Of a stretch of DNA of 64,000 nt, positions 7,351 through 17,043 are shown piece by piece; position 1 is the first letter of the stretch, and each line of letters starts with the position of its first letter. The DNA is from an uncultured Coriobacteriales bacterium. GTDB taxonomy: Bacteria > Actinomycetota > Coriobacteriia > Coriobacteriales > UMGS124. Where the stretch lies: assembly GCA_934636245.1 (NCBI GenBank), contig CAKUAI010000014.1, positions 1-64,000 on the forward strand, given 5' to 3'. The translations under genes were made by a program, and so were the position numbers. The notes under the pieces were generated by a model that ran no database searches, was not told where the DNA came from, and was given only the letters and a program-made list of their open reading frames with translations.

Positions 7351-8196
7351 CTACTTCTCCGCCTTCTTGCGATAGGCAAACCAGTACACGAGACCCACGA
7401 ACACCGCGCCGCCCACGATGTTGCCCAGGGTGGCAGCCGAGATGTTGTACGCGATGCCGGAGACGTTGAGCACGTCGGCGGCAGCGGCAACCGAGGCGCC
7501 GAAGCCGTTGTTGTAGGCGACGAGGCCCATGGGCAGGAAGAACATGTTGGCAACGCAGTGCTCAAAACCGCAGGCCACGAATGCCATGACCGGGAAGACG
7601 CTCGTAAAGATCTTGTCGATGACGCTCTTGCCCGCAAAGCCCATCCACACGGCCAGACACACGAGGATGTTGCACATAATGCCGCGGAAGAAGATGGTGC
7701 CCCACGACAGGTTGATCTTGGAAGTTGCCACGGCGACCATGGTGTCTCCCACCGCGCCGCCGTTCATGCTCCAAGTGCCGCAGGCGTAGATGATGGCCAC
7801 GAGCACCAGCGAGCCCACAAGGTTGCCCAGCCACACGATGACCCAGTTCTTGACGAGGCTTCCCCAGGAGAACTTCTTCGACATGGCGCCGATGACCATG
7901 AGACTGTTGCCGGTGAAAAGCTCACTACCGGCCACGATGACGCAAATAAGGCCCAGGCCGAACGACAGGCCGCACAGCAGCTGCGTCGCGCCGAACGACA
8001 ACGCCGCGTCGCTCTTGACCACCGTCATGAAAAGCGCACCCATGCCAATCTGCATGCCGGCCATGAGCGCCAAGATCAGCACGCGACCCAGGCTGTTCGT
8101 GGCCTTGCCGAGACCCACTGCCTCGGCCTTTGCCTCTTGGGAGGCCGCCGACAGGCAGTTGGGGTCGGGTATGACGATGTCGTGCAAATCGCTCAT
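7351..8196 (-). CDS. Formate/nitrite transporter family channel (FocA/NirC-like)
   Basis: The 281-residue protein has six hydrophobic segments and the FNT signatures GSELFTGNSL in the second segment, RGIMCNILVCLAVW and GFEHCVANMFFLPMGL. The His in the EHCVANM segment matches the channel-gating His of FocA. As the last gene of the formate hydrogenlyase operon, 48 bases after hycI, it most probably moves formate (or formic acid) across the membrane to feed the complex. Nitrite cannot be excluded from sequence alone. The start is ATG 8196 with AAGGAGCG upstream. Confidence 0.93.
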   Translation of the reverse strand: MSDLHDIVIPDPNCLSAASQEAKAEAVGLGKATNSLGRVLILALMAGMQIGMGALFMTVVKSDAALSFGATQLLCGLSFGLGLICVIVAGSELFTGNSLMVIGAMSKKFSWGSLVKNWVIVWLGNLVGSLVLVAIIYACGTWSMNGGAVGDTMVAVATSKINLSWGTIFFRGIMCNILVCLAVWMGFAGKSVIDKIFTSVFPVMAFVACGFEHCVANMFFLPMGLVAYNNGFGASVAAAADVLNVSGIAYNISAATLGNIVGGAVFVGLVYWFAYRKKAEK

Positions 8197-8244
8197 CTTA
8201 AACGCTCCTTACCACGTGCGGGGCCGACCGCACCATCGCCTGCC

Positions 8245-8700
8245 CTACACGGGCAAATGCGAGAAGTCCGCCCCTTGCTTGAGGAACTCGTAAATCCTCT
8301 CGACACTTCGGAGCACCTCGGGCGTGAGGGGCTCCATGAACTCCAGCTGCGCGGGCTGGATGCCGAGAAAGACGACCTGCTTACAGCTCTTCTTGAGGTC
8401 TTCCAACAAGAAGGTGATGGGCAGGGAGTGCGTCGTGATAAGCAGGTCGCTCACCACGTCGCGCTCGTCGACGACGGCAATGGTGCCGGGCTCGCGCCCC
8501 ATCTGAGCCGCGTCCACGAGCAGCAGCACGTCAGGCTGCATGCGCCGGATAACAGCCAGGTCGTCCTCGGGAGTCTGACCGCCGTCGATGCACGTCCATC
8601 CTGGGATGGGGTTCTGCTCGAGCATCTTGGCGAGCATGGGACCGGCCGCGTCGTCGCCGCGCAACACCGCGCCGACGGTAAAAACCACCTTGGTGATCAT
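8245..8700 (-). CDS. hycI: Hydrogenase maturation endopeptidase HycI
   Basis: This 151-residue protease cleaves the C-terminal tail of the hydrogenase large subunit after nickel insertion. The N-terminal segment with G(A)VLRGDDAAGPMLAK contains the Asp used to sense nickel in the HycI/HybD fold. DGGQTPEDDL and LLLVDAAQMG follow, the latter with the second Asp, and TTHSLPITFLLEDL has the metal-binding His. The start at ATG 8700 overlaps the hycH stop codon (ATGA). Its target is the HycE-like protein at 10638-12371, whose tail has the right length. Confidence 0.93.
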   Translation of the reverse strand: MITKVVFTVGAVLRGDDAAGPMLAKMLEQNPIPGWTCIDGGQTPEDDLAVIRRMQPDVLLLVDAAQMGREPGTIAVVDERDVVSDLLITTHSLPITFLLEDLKKSCKQVVFLGIQPAQLEFMEPLTPEVLRSVERIYEFLKQGADFSHLPV

Positions 8701-9185
8701 TGCCGACGAATCCTTCCCATGATGTAAGCCGCCGCGTTGGCCTGGAGGACCGCAAGCATACCGCAAAGCCCGTCGAAGACTTCACGTACGCCGTCTGCCT
8801 CCAGCCCAGCGGCAGGCTCCTTCTTCAAATCCTCGAAAGCAGGCACGAGCACCTCGAGGTTCGTTTGGTCGATCTGGATCTCCCAATGACGCATGATCGC
8901 CCCAAGCTTGTAGCGCGCGGCCCCCTCGGGGAAGCATGCCACAAACTGCTCGTACACGTCGAGCGGCATGCGAAGCCGCTCCTCGAAGCAATCGATCACG
9001 CCGGTGTGGTGCCCCACGGCAAGCGTGTAGTACAGGATGTCCTGAGCATCCTCGGGAACCGAGCTCTCCGAGTCCACGAACTTGCGGGCAAGCTGGTAGA
9101 AGACGACCTCGGGCGAGGCGGCCAGCGCATCGCGCGCGCTGGCCGCGGCATCGGCCCGGTATGCGTCTCCCCTACCGGCGGCCAT
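8697..9185 (-). CDS. hycH: Formate hydrogenlyase maturation protein HycH
   Basis: The 162-residue protein matches HycH over its core: VFYQLARKFVD, then EDAQDILYYTLAVGHHTGV with IDCFEERL. HycH is needed for maturation of the hydrogenase-3 large subunit in E. coli, and its exact task is unknown. The N-terminus (MAAGRGDAYRADAAAS) is an Ala-rich extension that overlaps the end of hycG by 14 bases. Confidence 0.92.
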   Translation of the reverse strand: MAAGRGDAYRADAAASARDALAASPEVVFYQLARKFVDSESSVPEDAQDILYYTLAVGHHTGVIDCFEERLRMPLDVYEQFVACFPEGAARYKLGAIMRHWEIQIDQTNLEVLVPAFEDLKKEPAAGLEADGVREVFDGLCGMLAVLQANAAAYIMGRIRRQ

Positions 9186-10068
9186 GTTCGCTCAGGGCGC
9201 TGTCCGCAATGGCGCGCGCCCTGTCGTCGCCGGACACCACAACGCGCTCCAGGCCGCTCTTGAGCATGTCCGCCATGCGGCCGTCGTCAACGAGGGAGTC
9301 CTCGAGCACCTTCTTGAGGGCGCGGAACACCTCGGCGCGGCGCGGGTCGTCCTGCTTGGCAATGAGGTGGTTCACATCGGCCATGACGTTGTTCTCCGAC
9401 TTCTCCATCGTCTGGAGGAACTCGTCGGAGAGCTTGGCGCCCCACTGATAGCCCGCATAGCGGCGCGCCTCACACTCGATGCTCACGCGCACCTTGTACG
9501 GGATGCTGGCGTAGAGCAGGGGCGCCTGCTCGCCGGGCACCTCGCGGGTCTCGGTGTGCTTGAGCTTCTGGCCAAGCAGTCCCAGCGCCATGGCGAAGCC
9601 GTAGATGGTCTGCGCCGGGGTGGGCGGACAGCCCGGGATGTACACGTCCACGGGGATGATCTTGTCCGTGCCGCCCCAGGTGCAGTAGTTGTCGTGGAAC
9701 ACGCCGCCCGTGCAACCGCACGCACCGTAAGACACCACGAGCTTGGGGTCGGGCGCACCGTCGTAGGCGCGCAGGGCCGGCATGCGCATGGCGCGGGTCA
9801 CGGCGCCGGTGTACACGAGGATGTCGGCGTGACGGGGGCTCGGCGTGTTCTTGATGCCGAAACGCTCGGCGTCGAACACGGGGGTGATGGTTGAAAAGAT
9901 CTCAATCTCGCAACCGTTGCAGCCGCCGCAGTCCACGCGGTAGATGTACACGGAACGCTTGATGTCGTGCAAAAGGGCCAGCTTTGCCTTCTGCACAGCC
10001 TCGTCTACCTCGCGCTTTGCAGGCTTGTACTGCAACGCGTCGGGCAGCGGCCTGTCGATTACCATCAT
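9172..10068 (-). CDS. hycG: Formate hydrogenlyase hydrogenase small subunit (HycG/HyfI)
   Basis: This 298-residue NuoB-like subunit holds the [4Fe-4S] cluster next to the nickel site. Cluster ligands are visible in VDCGGCNGCEIEIF, SYGACGCTGG and IPGCPPTP. It is closely similar to E. coli HycG through KVRVSIECEARR, then about 40 residues longer at the C-terminus (E. coli HycG has 255 residues). The extension is rich in charged residues and its function is not evident. The start is ATG 10068, which overlaps the hycF stop by four bases. Confidence 0.95.
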   Translation of the reverse strand: MMVIDRPLPDALQYKPAKREVDEAVQKAKLALLHDIKRSVYIYRVDCGGCNGCEIEIFSTITPVFDAERFGIKNTPSPRHADILVYTGAVTRAMRMPALRAYDGAPDPKLVVSYGACGCTGGVFHDNYCTWGGTDKIIPVDVYIPGCPPTPAQTIYGFAMALGLLGQKLKHTETREVPGEQAPLLYASIPYKVRVSIECEARRYAGYQWGAKLSDEFLQTMEKSENNVMADVNHLIAKQDDPRRAEVFRALKKVLEDSLVDDGRMADMLKSGLERVVVSGDDRARAIADSALSEHGRR

Positions 10069-10622
10069 CGCTTGGCCTCCATCTTCTTCTTGCCGCCCAC
10101 GAGCTCGTCGCGGCGCTTGTTGCGGTAGGCGTCTGCCTTCTGCTTGCACTTGGGGCACACGCCCGTGAGCGCCGCCGCCTGCTGCGCCTCGAGGTCGCCG
10201 GGCAGCTGCGACAGGATGCGCGTGGCATAGTCGACCTGCTTGACAGTGGCGTAGTACTCGCCGCACTCGCTGCAACGCGCCATGTCGTAGGTACAGCGCT
10301 CCTCGAGGTCCTCCTTGTTCATGACGGCGAGCTCGAACTCCTTGCTCAGCACGATGGCATGGGTGGGGCAAACCTCCTCGCAACGTCCGCAGAAGATGCA
10401 GCGGCCGAAGTTGATCGACCAGGTGGTCTGGCCCTTGTCGGCCTCGATGAGCATCTGGATGGCGTTGGGCGGACAGACGTTTGCGCACGCCGCGCACGCG
10501 ATGCAGGCGATCGGGTCGTGCTCGGGCTTGCCACGCGCACCCACGGGGCGCTCAAGCGGCGCAAAGGGGTACCTAATCGTCGCGTCGCCGGTGCGCAAGA
10601 TCTCTTTGATAGTCTTGAACAT
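10065..10622 (-). CDS. hycF: Formate hydrogenlyase ferredoxin-like subunit (HycF/HyfH)
   Basis: The 185-residue subunit has two 4Fe-4S ferredoxin motifs, CIACAACANVCPP and CIFCGRCEEVCPTHA, which pass electrons from formate dehydrogenase towards the hydrogenase small subunit (NuoI-like). A further Cys set, CSECGEYY and CPKCKQK, resembles the zinc-ribbon-like tail of HycF proteins. It lies 15 bases after hycE. Confidence 0.95.
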   Translation of the reverse strand: MFKTIKEILRTGDATIRYPFAPLERPVGARGKPEHDPIACIACAACANVCPPNAIQMLIEADKGQTTWSINFGRCIFCGRCEEVCPTHAIVLSKEFELAVMNKEDLEERCTYDMARCSECGEYYATVKQVDYATRILSQLPGDLEAQQAAALTGVCPKCKQKADAYRNKRRDELVGGKKKMEAKR

Positions 10623-10637
10623 CTCTGTGCCTCCCCC

Positions 10638-12371
10638 TTAGTCCTTCAGAGGCGAATGGGTACGGTCGTGGCAGTAGTCCTCGAGCTGCTTCTTGGTGAG
10701 CGTCTTCTCGGTGCGCTTGTTGACGTCGACGATGGTGACGCGCTCGGTGCAGGAGTAGCACGGGTCGAGCGAGCCGACGATGAGGGCCGCGTCGGAGATG
10801 GTGTTGCCGCGGAACATGTAGCGAAGCACAGGCCAGTTGCTGTACGTGGAGGCCTTGCAGCGCCAACGGTAGCACTTCTGGTTGTTGCCCACCATCGACC
10901 AATGCACGTCCTCGCCGCGCGGGGCCTCGGCATAGCCCAGGGCAAACTTGTTGGGCGTGTATGTCCAGCCTTCGGTGAGCACGGGCCCGTCGGGCAGGTC
11001 CATCTGGAGGAGCTCCTCGATGATGGAGATGGAGTCGTACACCTCGCCCACGCGCACGAGCGTGCGGCCAAGCACGTCACAGGTGTCCTGCGTGATGGGC
11101 TTGTGCTTGTCGGCTACGAGCTTGTAGCCGTCGAAGGGATGGTTCCAGCGCACGTCGCGGGCAAAGCCCGAGCCGCGCACGAGCGGGCCCACCGGGCTGA
11201 AGTCGCGGGCGACCTTGCGGTCGAGGATGCCCACGCCCTGGGCGCGCTTGAGGAAGTTGGGCGTGGAGATGAGCTCGGCAACAAGGCGCTCCACGTCGCT
11301 GCGCAGCTCGGCGAGGCACTTGAGGGTCTCGAGCGTCTGCTCCTTCAGCATGTCGCGGCGCACACCGCCGATGAGGTTGAGGCCGTAGGTCTTGCGGGCA
11401 CCCGTGAGCATCTCCGCCAGGTCCATGGCCTTCTCGCGAACGCGGAAGAAGTGCTGGAAGCCCGTGTCGAAGCCCGAGTAGTGGCACACGAGGCCCAGGT
11501 TGAGCAGGTGCGAGTGCAGGCGCTCGGTCTCCAGGCAGATGGTGCGGATGACCTGGGCGCGCAGCGGCACCTCGATGCCCTGGGCATGCTCGATGGTCTC
11601 GGCGTAGGCCACGGAGTGGGCATAGCCGCAGATGCCGCAGACACGCTCTGCCAGGAACGGCACCTGGTCGTAGGTCATGCGGCTCTCCGCGCACTTCTCC
11701 ATGCCGCGGTGGATGAAGAAGAGGCGGTAGTCGGCGTCGATGATGTCCTCGCCCTCGACGAACAGGCGGAAGTGGCCCGGCTCGTCGGAGGTGATGTGCA
11801 AGGGTCCCATGGGGACGATGGTAGTCTCCTTGCTGCCGACCTCCTTGAGGAACTGGTAGTTCTCAAGGTCGGTCGTGGGCTCGGGACGATAGCGGTAGTC
11901 CATCGTGTCCTTGCGCAGCGGGTAAAGGCCGGAGGGCCAGTCGTCGGGCAGCACGAGGTTGCGGTTGTCGATGATGCCGTCGGCATGCAGGCCGAACATG
12001 TCCTGCACCTCGCGCTCCGACCACACAGCGGCCGGAACCTTCGCGCTCACGGCCATGAAGGTCTCAGAGTCGCGCGGGACGTTGACCTTCACCATCATGT
12101 AGCCGGGGTCCGTGCCCTCCATGGAGAGCACGTAGTACAGGCCGTAGTGGCCGTTGAGCTGGCGCTCGTCGTTGCCCACCATGACGGGCATCCAACCGTC
12201 GCGCTCATAGTACAGGTGCTCGATGACGTCGGGGGCCGAGTCGGCGTTGACCGTGATGCAGCACTGCTCGGAGTTGATCCACTCGGCGTCGGTGACCGCG
12301 CCGGGGAACAGCTCCTTCACTGCCTTCACGTGCGACTCGCAGCACCGACGCTCGTTTTTCTTGGTTGCCAA
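10638..12371 (-). CDS. hycE: Group 4 [NiFe] hydrogenase large subunit (HycE/HyfG)
   Basis: This 577-residue protein joins an N-terminal NuoC-like domain (to about residue 170, with AVWSEREVQDMFGL) to a NuoD-like catalytic domain. The nickel-binding pairs are present: RVCGICGYAHS near residue 245 and DPCYSCTERV near the C-terminus. After CTER come 33 residues, close to the 32-residue tail that HycI removes from E. coli HycE. The protein reduces protons to H2 with electrons from formate and sits on the cytoplasmic side of the membrane. Confidence 0.97.
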   Translation of the reverse strand: MATKKNERRCCESHVKAVKELFPGAVTDAEWINSEQCCITVNADSAPDVIEHLYYERDGWMPVMVGNDERQLNGHYGLYYVLSMEGTDPGYMMVKVNVPRDSETFMAVSAKVPAAVWSEREVQDMFGLHADGIIDNRNLVLPDDWPSGLYPLRKDTMDYRYRPEPTTDLENYQFLKEVGSKETTIVPMGPLHITSDEPGHFRLFVEGEDIIDADYRLFFIHRGMEKCAESRMTYDQVPFLAERVCGICGYAHSVAYAETIEHAQGIEVPLRAQVIRTICLETERLHSHLLNLGLVCHYSGFDTGFQHFFRVREKAMDLAEMLTGARKTYGLNLIGGVRRDMLKEQTLETLKCLAELRSDVERLVAELISTPNFLKRAQGVGILDRKVARDFSPVGPLVRGSGFARDVRWNHPFDGYKLVADKHKPITQDTCDVLGRTLVRVGEVYDSISIIEELLQMDLPDGPVLTEGWTYTPNKFALGYAEAPRGEDVHWSMVGNNQKCYRWRCKASTYSNWPVLRYMFRGNTISDAALIVGSLDPCYSCTERVTIVDVNKRTEKTLTKKQLEDYCHDRTHSPLKD

Positions 12372-12383
12372 GGTCTGCCTCCC

Positions 12384-13958
12384 TTACTCGACCTGGGCGC
12401 TAACAGTCTGCGAAGTGCCCGCGAAGAGCTCGGACACGATGGGCATCTCGTGCAGCGCGTCGGTATCGGACTGTAGGACGATTGCGGTTGCGTTCTCCAC
12501 GCCCTCGATGACCGGGATGGGCATGGCGGCGCCGAACCAGAGCACGACCGCGATCATGACGATCTCAGGGATGAGGGCGGCCGGGCTCAGCTCGCCCTTC
12601 TCGATGCCCTCAGGCGCGTCGCCGAAGACGGCAGTGGCCACGACGTGGGCAAAGGCCGCCACGACGATTGTGAGGGCAATGCCGACGATGACGACGATGA
12701 CGACGTTGCCCGAGACGACGCCGGACACAAAGGCCATGACCTCAGAGGTGAACATGGCGAAGGGCGGGAAGCCGGCCAGGGCGAACAGGCCAAGGGCCAG
12801 AAGGACGGCCGTGGTGGGGGCAACCTTGATGAGACCGGTGATTTTGCGCAGGTCGCGCGTGCCGTACTTCATGAGCACGTTGCCCGAAATGCAGAACAGC
12901 AGCGCCTTGGTGAAGCCGTGCACGATGCAGTGGATGAGCGCGGCGGCGATGCCGATGGGGCCGCCGAAACCCAGGCACAGGGCCACGACGCCGATGTTCT
13001 CGCTGGAAGAATAGGCCAGCTTGCGCTTGAGGTCATTCTGCGAGAAGACGGCCAGGGCACCCGCGACGATGGAGACGACGCCCAGCACGAGCATGACGAG
13101 CTGCGGGAACGCATAGCCCACGGCCTGGCCGGTCAGGATGTAGAAGCGAATCACGACGAGCATGGCGCACTTGAGCAGAACGCCGGAGAGCAGGGCCGAC
13201 ACGGGGCTGGGGGCCTCGGAGTGGGCGTCGGGCAGCCAGGTGTGCATGGGGAACAGGCCCGCCTTGGTGCCGAAGCCGATGGCGGCGAACACGAAGGCGA
13301 TCTGGATGAGCGTGGGGTCGAAGCCCTTGGAGACCTCAAGGACGCTCGTCCAGAAGACCGCCTGGGTGGGGTCGGCCACGATGGCGTTGGCGTTGGCGTA
13401 GACAAGCACGGTGCCGTACAGGCCAAAGGCGACGCCGGCGGTGCAGACGATGATGTACTTCCACGCGGCCTCAAGCGAGAACTCGGTGTTGTAGGCGCCC
13501 ACGAGGAAGACCGTGGCGAGCGTGGTGAGCTCGACGGAGGCCCACATCATGATGATGTTGTTCGTTGTGGTGGCCATGAGCATCGAGAAGATGAACAGGC
13601 TGAAGAACGCGTAGTACTGCTTGACCTGGCTCGGGCCCATCGCGCCGCGCTCGACGTCGTGACGCACATAGGGCAGCGAGTAGGAACCGGTGAGCAGGCC
13701 GATGACACCGATGAGCGTCACGAAGATGGCGCCCAGGTCGTCCAGGCGGAACCACAGGCCCGCAGCATCCACAGGCACGCCGGAGACGAACACCTGAACC
13801 ACAAGGTACACCGACAGGCAGCACACGGTGATGACGCTCACCATGTGGAGCGACTCGTAGAAGCTCTGCGGAACGGCCTTGGAGGGCGCGACCGCCATGA
13901 TGAGGCACGCAGCGAGCGGAACGAGGATGAGCATGATGAGAATCGTAGAAAGCGACAT
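12384..13958 (-). CDS. hyfF: Hydrogenase-4 component F (antiporter-like membrane subunit)
   Basis: The 524-residue NuoN/NuoM-like protein has about 14 transmembrane segments. The proton-channel family signature is visible in GTKAGLFPMHTWLPDAHSEA, followed by PSPVSALLSG and a Lys-bearing helix (KRKLAYSSSENIG). HyfF is found in Hyf-type but not in Hyc-type formate hydrogenlyases. Together with HyfB and HyfD it suggests an ion-pumping complex. Confidence 0.95.
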   Translation of the reverse strand: MSLSTILIMLILVPLAACLIMAVAPSKAVPQSFYESLHMVSVITVCCLSVYLVVQVFVSGVPVDAAGLWFRLDDLGAIFVTLIGVIGLLTGSYSLPYVRHDVERGAMGPSQVKQYYAFFSLFIFSMLMATTTNNIIMMWASVELTTLATVFLVGAYNTEFSLEAAWKYIIVCTAGVAFGLYGTVLVYANANAIVADPTQAVFWTSVLEVSKGFDPTLIQIAFVFAAIGFGTKAGLFPMHTWLPDAHSEAPSPVSALLSGVLLKCAMLVVIRFYILTGQAVGYAFPQLVMLVLGVVSIVAGALAVFSQNDLKRKLAYSSSENIGVVALCLGFGGPIGIAAALIHCIVHGFTKALLFCISGNVLMKYGTRDLRKITGLIKVAPTTAVLLALGLFALAGFPPFAMFTSEVMAFVSGVVSGNVVIVVIVGIALTIVVAAFAHVVATAVFGDAPEGIEKGELSPAALIPEIVMIAVVLWFGAAMPIPVIEGVENATAIVLQSDTDALHEMPIVSELFAGTSQTVSAQVE

Positions 13959-13968
13959 GACTATCCTC

Positions 13969-14622
13969 CTAACCCTTCAGTTCCGCAAGCTCGTTGGCGT
14001 CGAGCGTTGCCTTGACCTTGTAGATACGGTAAGCCACGATGCACATGATGATGACGGCGAACACGGCGTCGGTCGCAATGCCGACCTCCACGAGCTCGGG
14101 GGCCTCGGGAGCCAGCAGCGCCAGGGTCACGTGCGAGCCGTTCTCCATCAGGCAGTAGCCGAAGACCTGCTTCAAGATGTTGCGCTGGGTCACGATGCAG
14201 GTCAGACCGATGAAGAAGTGCGCGAGCGACACGGCGAGCGCAGGCTTGACCTCGGCGGCGGTGGGCAGGTTGATGCCCGACACGGCGACGAAGCAAGCAA
14301 GCAGCTCAACGGCGACAAGCGCGATCGAGGCGACCGGGCTCACAGCCGAGGGGGTGTCGTTGTCAGGCGAACCCATCAGCTTGTACGTGTAGAGCATGAC
14401 CGCCGGGACGAAGATGACCTTGGTGAGCGTGGCGGTGCCGGCCCAGGTGAACAGCGAGCCGGAACCCGTGATGATGCCGAGCGTGATGAAGATTGCCACG
14501 AGCACGATCGACTGGGCGCCGTACTCGAAGGCGGAGGTCTTGGGAGACTTGGTCAGCATCACGGACAGGCTGGTGACGATGAGAAGCGCTCCCAGGACGT
14601 TGACGATCACATATCCATCCAT
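13969..14622 (-). CDS. hyfE: Hydrogenase-4 component E (NuoK-like membrane subunit)
   Basis: The 217-residue hydrophobic protein has about seven transmembrane segments. It matches HyfE in size and position between hyfD and hyfF, and carries the family-like segments GLTCIVTQRNILKQVFGY and ENGSHVTLALLAPEAPELVE. The second segment contains the Glu of the NuoK-like helix. It is a structural part of the membrane arm. Confidence 0.92.
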   Translation of the reverse strand: MDGYVIVNVLGALLIVTSLSVMLTKSPKTSAFEYGAQSIVLVAIFITLGIITGSGSLFTWAGTATLTKVIFVPAVMLYTYKLMGSPDNDTPSAVSPVASIALVAVELLACFVAVSGINLPTAAEVKPALAVSLAHFFIGLTCIVTQRNILKQVFGYCLMENGSHVTLALLAPEAPELVEVGIATDAVFAVIIMCIVAYRIYKVKATLDANELAELKG

Positions 14623-14634
14623 GCTTCCCCCCTC

Positions 14635-16086
14635 CTAACCGATCCAGGCGGCCGCGATGAAGCTGGAGGCCACAGTCATGATGATAAGAACGACGAACAC
14701 GGCGGTCATCTGCTTGGGGATGGCAACGCCGGCCTCGACGGTGGGCGAAGGCTCACCGGGAAGGACCTGACCCATCCACTTGAGGAACCAGGCGAAGCAC
14801 GCCACGGTCTCGAGCAGGCCGACGATGACGATGAGCATGAGCAGCCAGTTGCCCTGAGCGGCCTGGAAGCTGCCGCCGAAGATGGCGAACTTCGAGAAGA
14901 AGCCGTTGAAGGGCGGGCAGCCCGCGATGGCCAGGGCCGCGCAACCGAAGGCGACGCCGAGAAGCGGGTACTTCTTGATGACGCCCTTGATGTTGGGGAG
15001 CATGCGGGTGCCGAGCACGTAGCTGAAGCAACCGGCTACCAGGAAGAACAGGGTCTTGGCGAAAGCGTGGTTGAAGATGTGCATGACGCCGCCGTCAAAG
15101 GCGAGCTGGCTGCCGAACACGTAGAAGCCAAATCCCAGGAAGATGTAGGACAGCTGCGAGATGGTGGAGAAGGCCAGCAGGCGCTTCATGTCCTTCTGCG
15201 GCAGGTACATCAGGAAGCTGAAGAGCATCGTCACGATGGCGCCGATGACGATGACCCAGCCGACGGACTCGGGGATGACGCCGGCGCTGGCCAGGGCGCG
15301 CGCCAGGACCGCGACGCCGACCTTGACCATCGAGGCGCCGTGCAGGTAGGCCGACACGGGCGTGGGGGCCTCCATGGCGCTGGGCAGCCACATGTAGAAC
15401 GGCAGCTGCGCGGACTTGGCCCACGCGGCAATGATGATGCAGACCAGGATCGCGGTCTTCCAACCGCTGTCGAGGCTGGCCAGGGCAGAGACCTCGAACG
15501 TGCCGGTCTGGGCAAAGAGCAGGCACACGGCCACGTACAGGCCCAGGGCGCCGATGTGCGTGAGGATGAGGGCCTTCATGGCCGACTTCTGCGCAGTGGC
15601 GGTGTGGTAGTAACCGATGAGCGCCCAGGAGCAGGCACCCGTGACCTCGAAGAACACGAGCTGGGTGACGAGGGTGTTGCTGTAGACCAGGCCCGCCATG
15701 GCGCCGATGAACACGGTGAAGAACGCATAGAAGCGGCGGCGCGGCGCGTCGGGGTGCTCGCGGTTGCCCGCGTTCATGTACCCGATGGAGTAGATGGCGA
15801 TGAGCAGGCCGATGCCGACGAAGGCCGTGGCGAGCATGACGCTCATCTTGTCGAAGATGAAGCCGACCACGAGGGCGTCGCCGACAGCGGCGATGTCGAG
15901 GGTCTGCGCAGCCCCTCCGTCAATGCCCAGGCCGATCCAAGCAAACAGGGCGCAAGCCGTGGAGACGGCAGCCGCAAAGATGCAAATCCACTTGGCCATG
16001 CGCTGCGGGCACATCGCGATGACGAGCGCGCACACAAACGGCACGAGCGTGGCGGCGAGGCCCAGCACGGAAAGAGTCGTTAACAT
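14635..16086 (-). CDS. hyfD: Hydrogenase-4 component D (antiporter-like membrane subunit)
   Basis: This 483-residue MrpD/NuoL-like protein has about 14 transmembrane segments. The signature is AWAKSAQLPFYMWLPSAMEA followed by PTPVSAYLHGASMVK, with the conserved His and Lys of the channel, and the next helix has KDMKRLLAFSTISQLSYIF. The gene is 15 bases after hyfC. Confidence 0.95.
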   Translation of the reverse strand: MLTTLSVLGLAATLVPFVCALVIAMCPQRMAKWICIFAAAVSTACALFAWIGLGIDGGAAQTLDIAAVGDALVVGFIFDKMSVMLATAFVGIGLLIAIYSIGYMNAGNREHPDAPRRRFYAFFTVFIGAMAGLVYSNTLVTQLVFFEVTGACSWALIGYYHTATAQKSAMKALILTHIGALGLYVAVCLLFAQTGTFEVSALASLDSGWKTAILVCIIIAAWAKSAQLPFYMWLPSAMEAPTPVSAYLHGASMVKVGVAVLARALASAGVIPESVGWVIVIGAIVTMLFSFLMYLPQKDMKRLLAFSTISQLSYIFLGFGFYVFGSQLAFDGGVMHIFNHAFAKTLFFLVAGCFSYVLGTRMLPNIKGVIKKYPLLGVAFGCAALAIAGCPPFNGFFSKFAIFGGSFQAAQGNWLLMLIVIVGLLETVACFAWFLKWMGQVLPGEPSPTVEAGVAIPKQMTAVFVVLIIMTVASSFIAAAWIG

Positions 16087-16101
16087 GAGCGGTCCTCCTT
16101 C

Positions 16102-17028
16102 CTAAAGTCCCAGGGCGCACAGCACAAAGGCAAAGGCGGCGAGGGCCACGATGCACCAGGTCTGGCGACCGACGAGCTTGTAACGGACACGGCTGACAAC
16201 GTTTTCGAACACAGAGCAGAGGAAGAAGATCACGGCCATCTTGATGAGGAAGAACAGGATGCCCAGAAGGATTGCCGGCACGGTGAGCTCGGTAGCGGCG
16301 CCCCACGGCAGGAAGATGGCGATGAACCAGGCGATGATGATGGTCTGTTTCATGGACAGGGCCATCTTCGCCATGGCCAGGCTCGGGCCGGAGTACTCAG
16401 AAAGCGGGCCCTCCTGAAGCTCCTGCTCGGCCTCTGCCAGGTCGAAGGGAAGCTTGCCGAGCTCGACGTAGCAGGCCAAGAAGAAGGCGATGGCTGCCAC
16501 GATGACGCCCACCGGAGCGGCAACGGACAGGTCGGCCACCGACTGGCCCATAACGGCGATGGAGGTGGTGCCGCAGGTGAGACCCATGACGAACAAGGCC
16601 AGCATCATGGAAGGCTCCACGAGCACGCCCACAATCAGCTCGCGCACGCCGCCGTGGCCCGCATAGGCGTCACCGGAGTCGATGGCGGAAAGCGAGAAGA
16701 AGAAGCGGGTGAGTGCGAGCAGGTAGAGCACCAAGATGATGTCGCCCAGAAGCGGGATGGGGCTCGAGGCCGTGAACATCGGGATGCCCATGGCGAGCAG
16801 GAGCATGGTGCCCAGGAAGATGGCGGGCATCCAGGTGTGCACGAAGCTCGAGCACGAAGGATGAACGTCTTGACGCTTGAAGAGCTTGGCGATGTCGTAA
16901 TAGTCCTGGAAGATGGACGGACCCCTGCGCGTGTGCATCTTGGCGCGCAGCCAACGGGAAGTACCCGAGAACAGCGGAGCCAGAAGAACCAGCAGAAGGG
17001 CCTGCAGAATCGCGACGATGATTTCCAT
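16102..17028 (-). CDS. hyfC: Formate hydrogenlyase membrane anchor subunit (HyfC/HycD)
   Basis: The 308-residue NuoH-like protein has eight transmembrane segments. RGPSIFQDYYDIAKLFKRQ after the first helix and ELGKLPFDLAEAEQELQEG in the cytoplasmic loop are the NuoH/HycD signatures. This subunit docks the hydrophilic arm onto the membrane and carries part of the coupling channel. Confidence 0.96.
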   Translation of the reverse strand: MEIIVAILQALLLVLLAPLFSGTSRWLRAKMHTRRGPSIFQDYYDIAKLFKRQDVHPSCSSFVHTWMPAIFLGTMLLLAMGIPMFTASSPIPLLGDIILVLYLLALTRFFFSLSAIDSGDAYAGHGGVRELIVGVLVEPSMMLALFVMGLTCGTTSIAVMGQSVADLSVAAPVGVIVAAIAFFLACYVELGKLPFDLAEAEQELQEGPLSEYSGPSLAMAKMALSMKQTIIIAWFIAIFLPWGAATELTVPAILLGILFFLIKMAVIFFLCSVFENVVSRVRYKLVGRQTWCIVALAAFAFVLCALGL

Positions 17029-17043
17029 GTTCTCAGCCCTCCC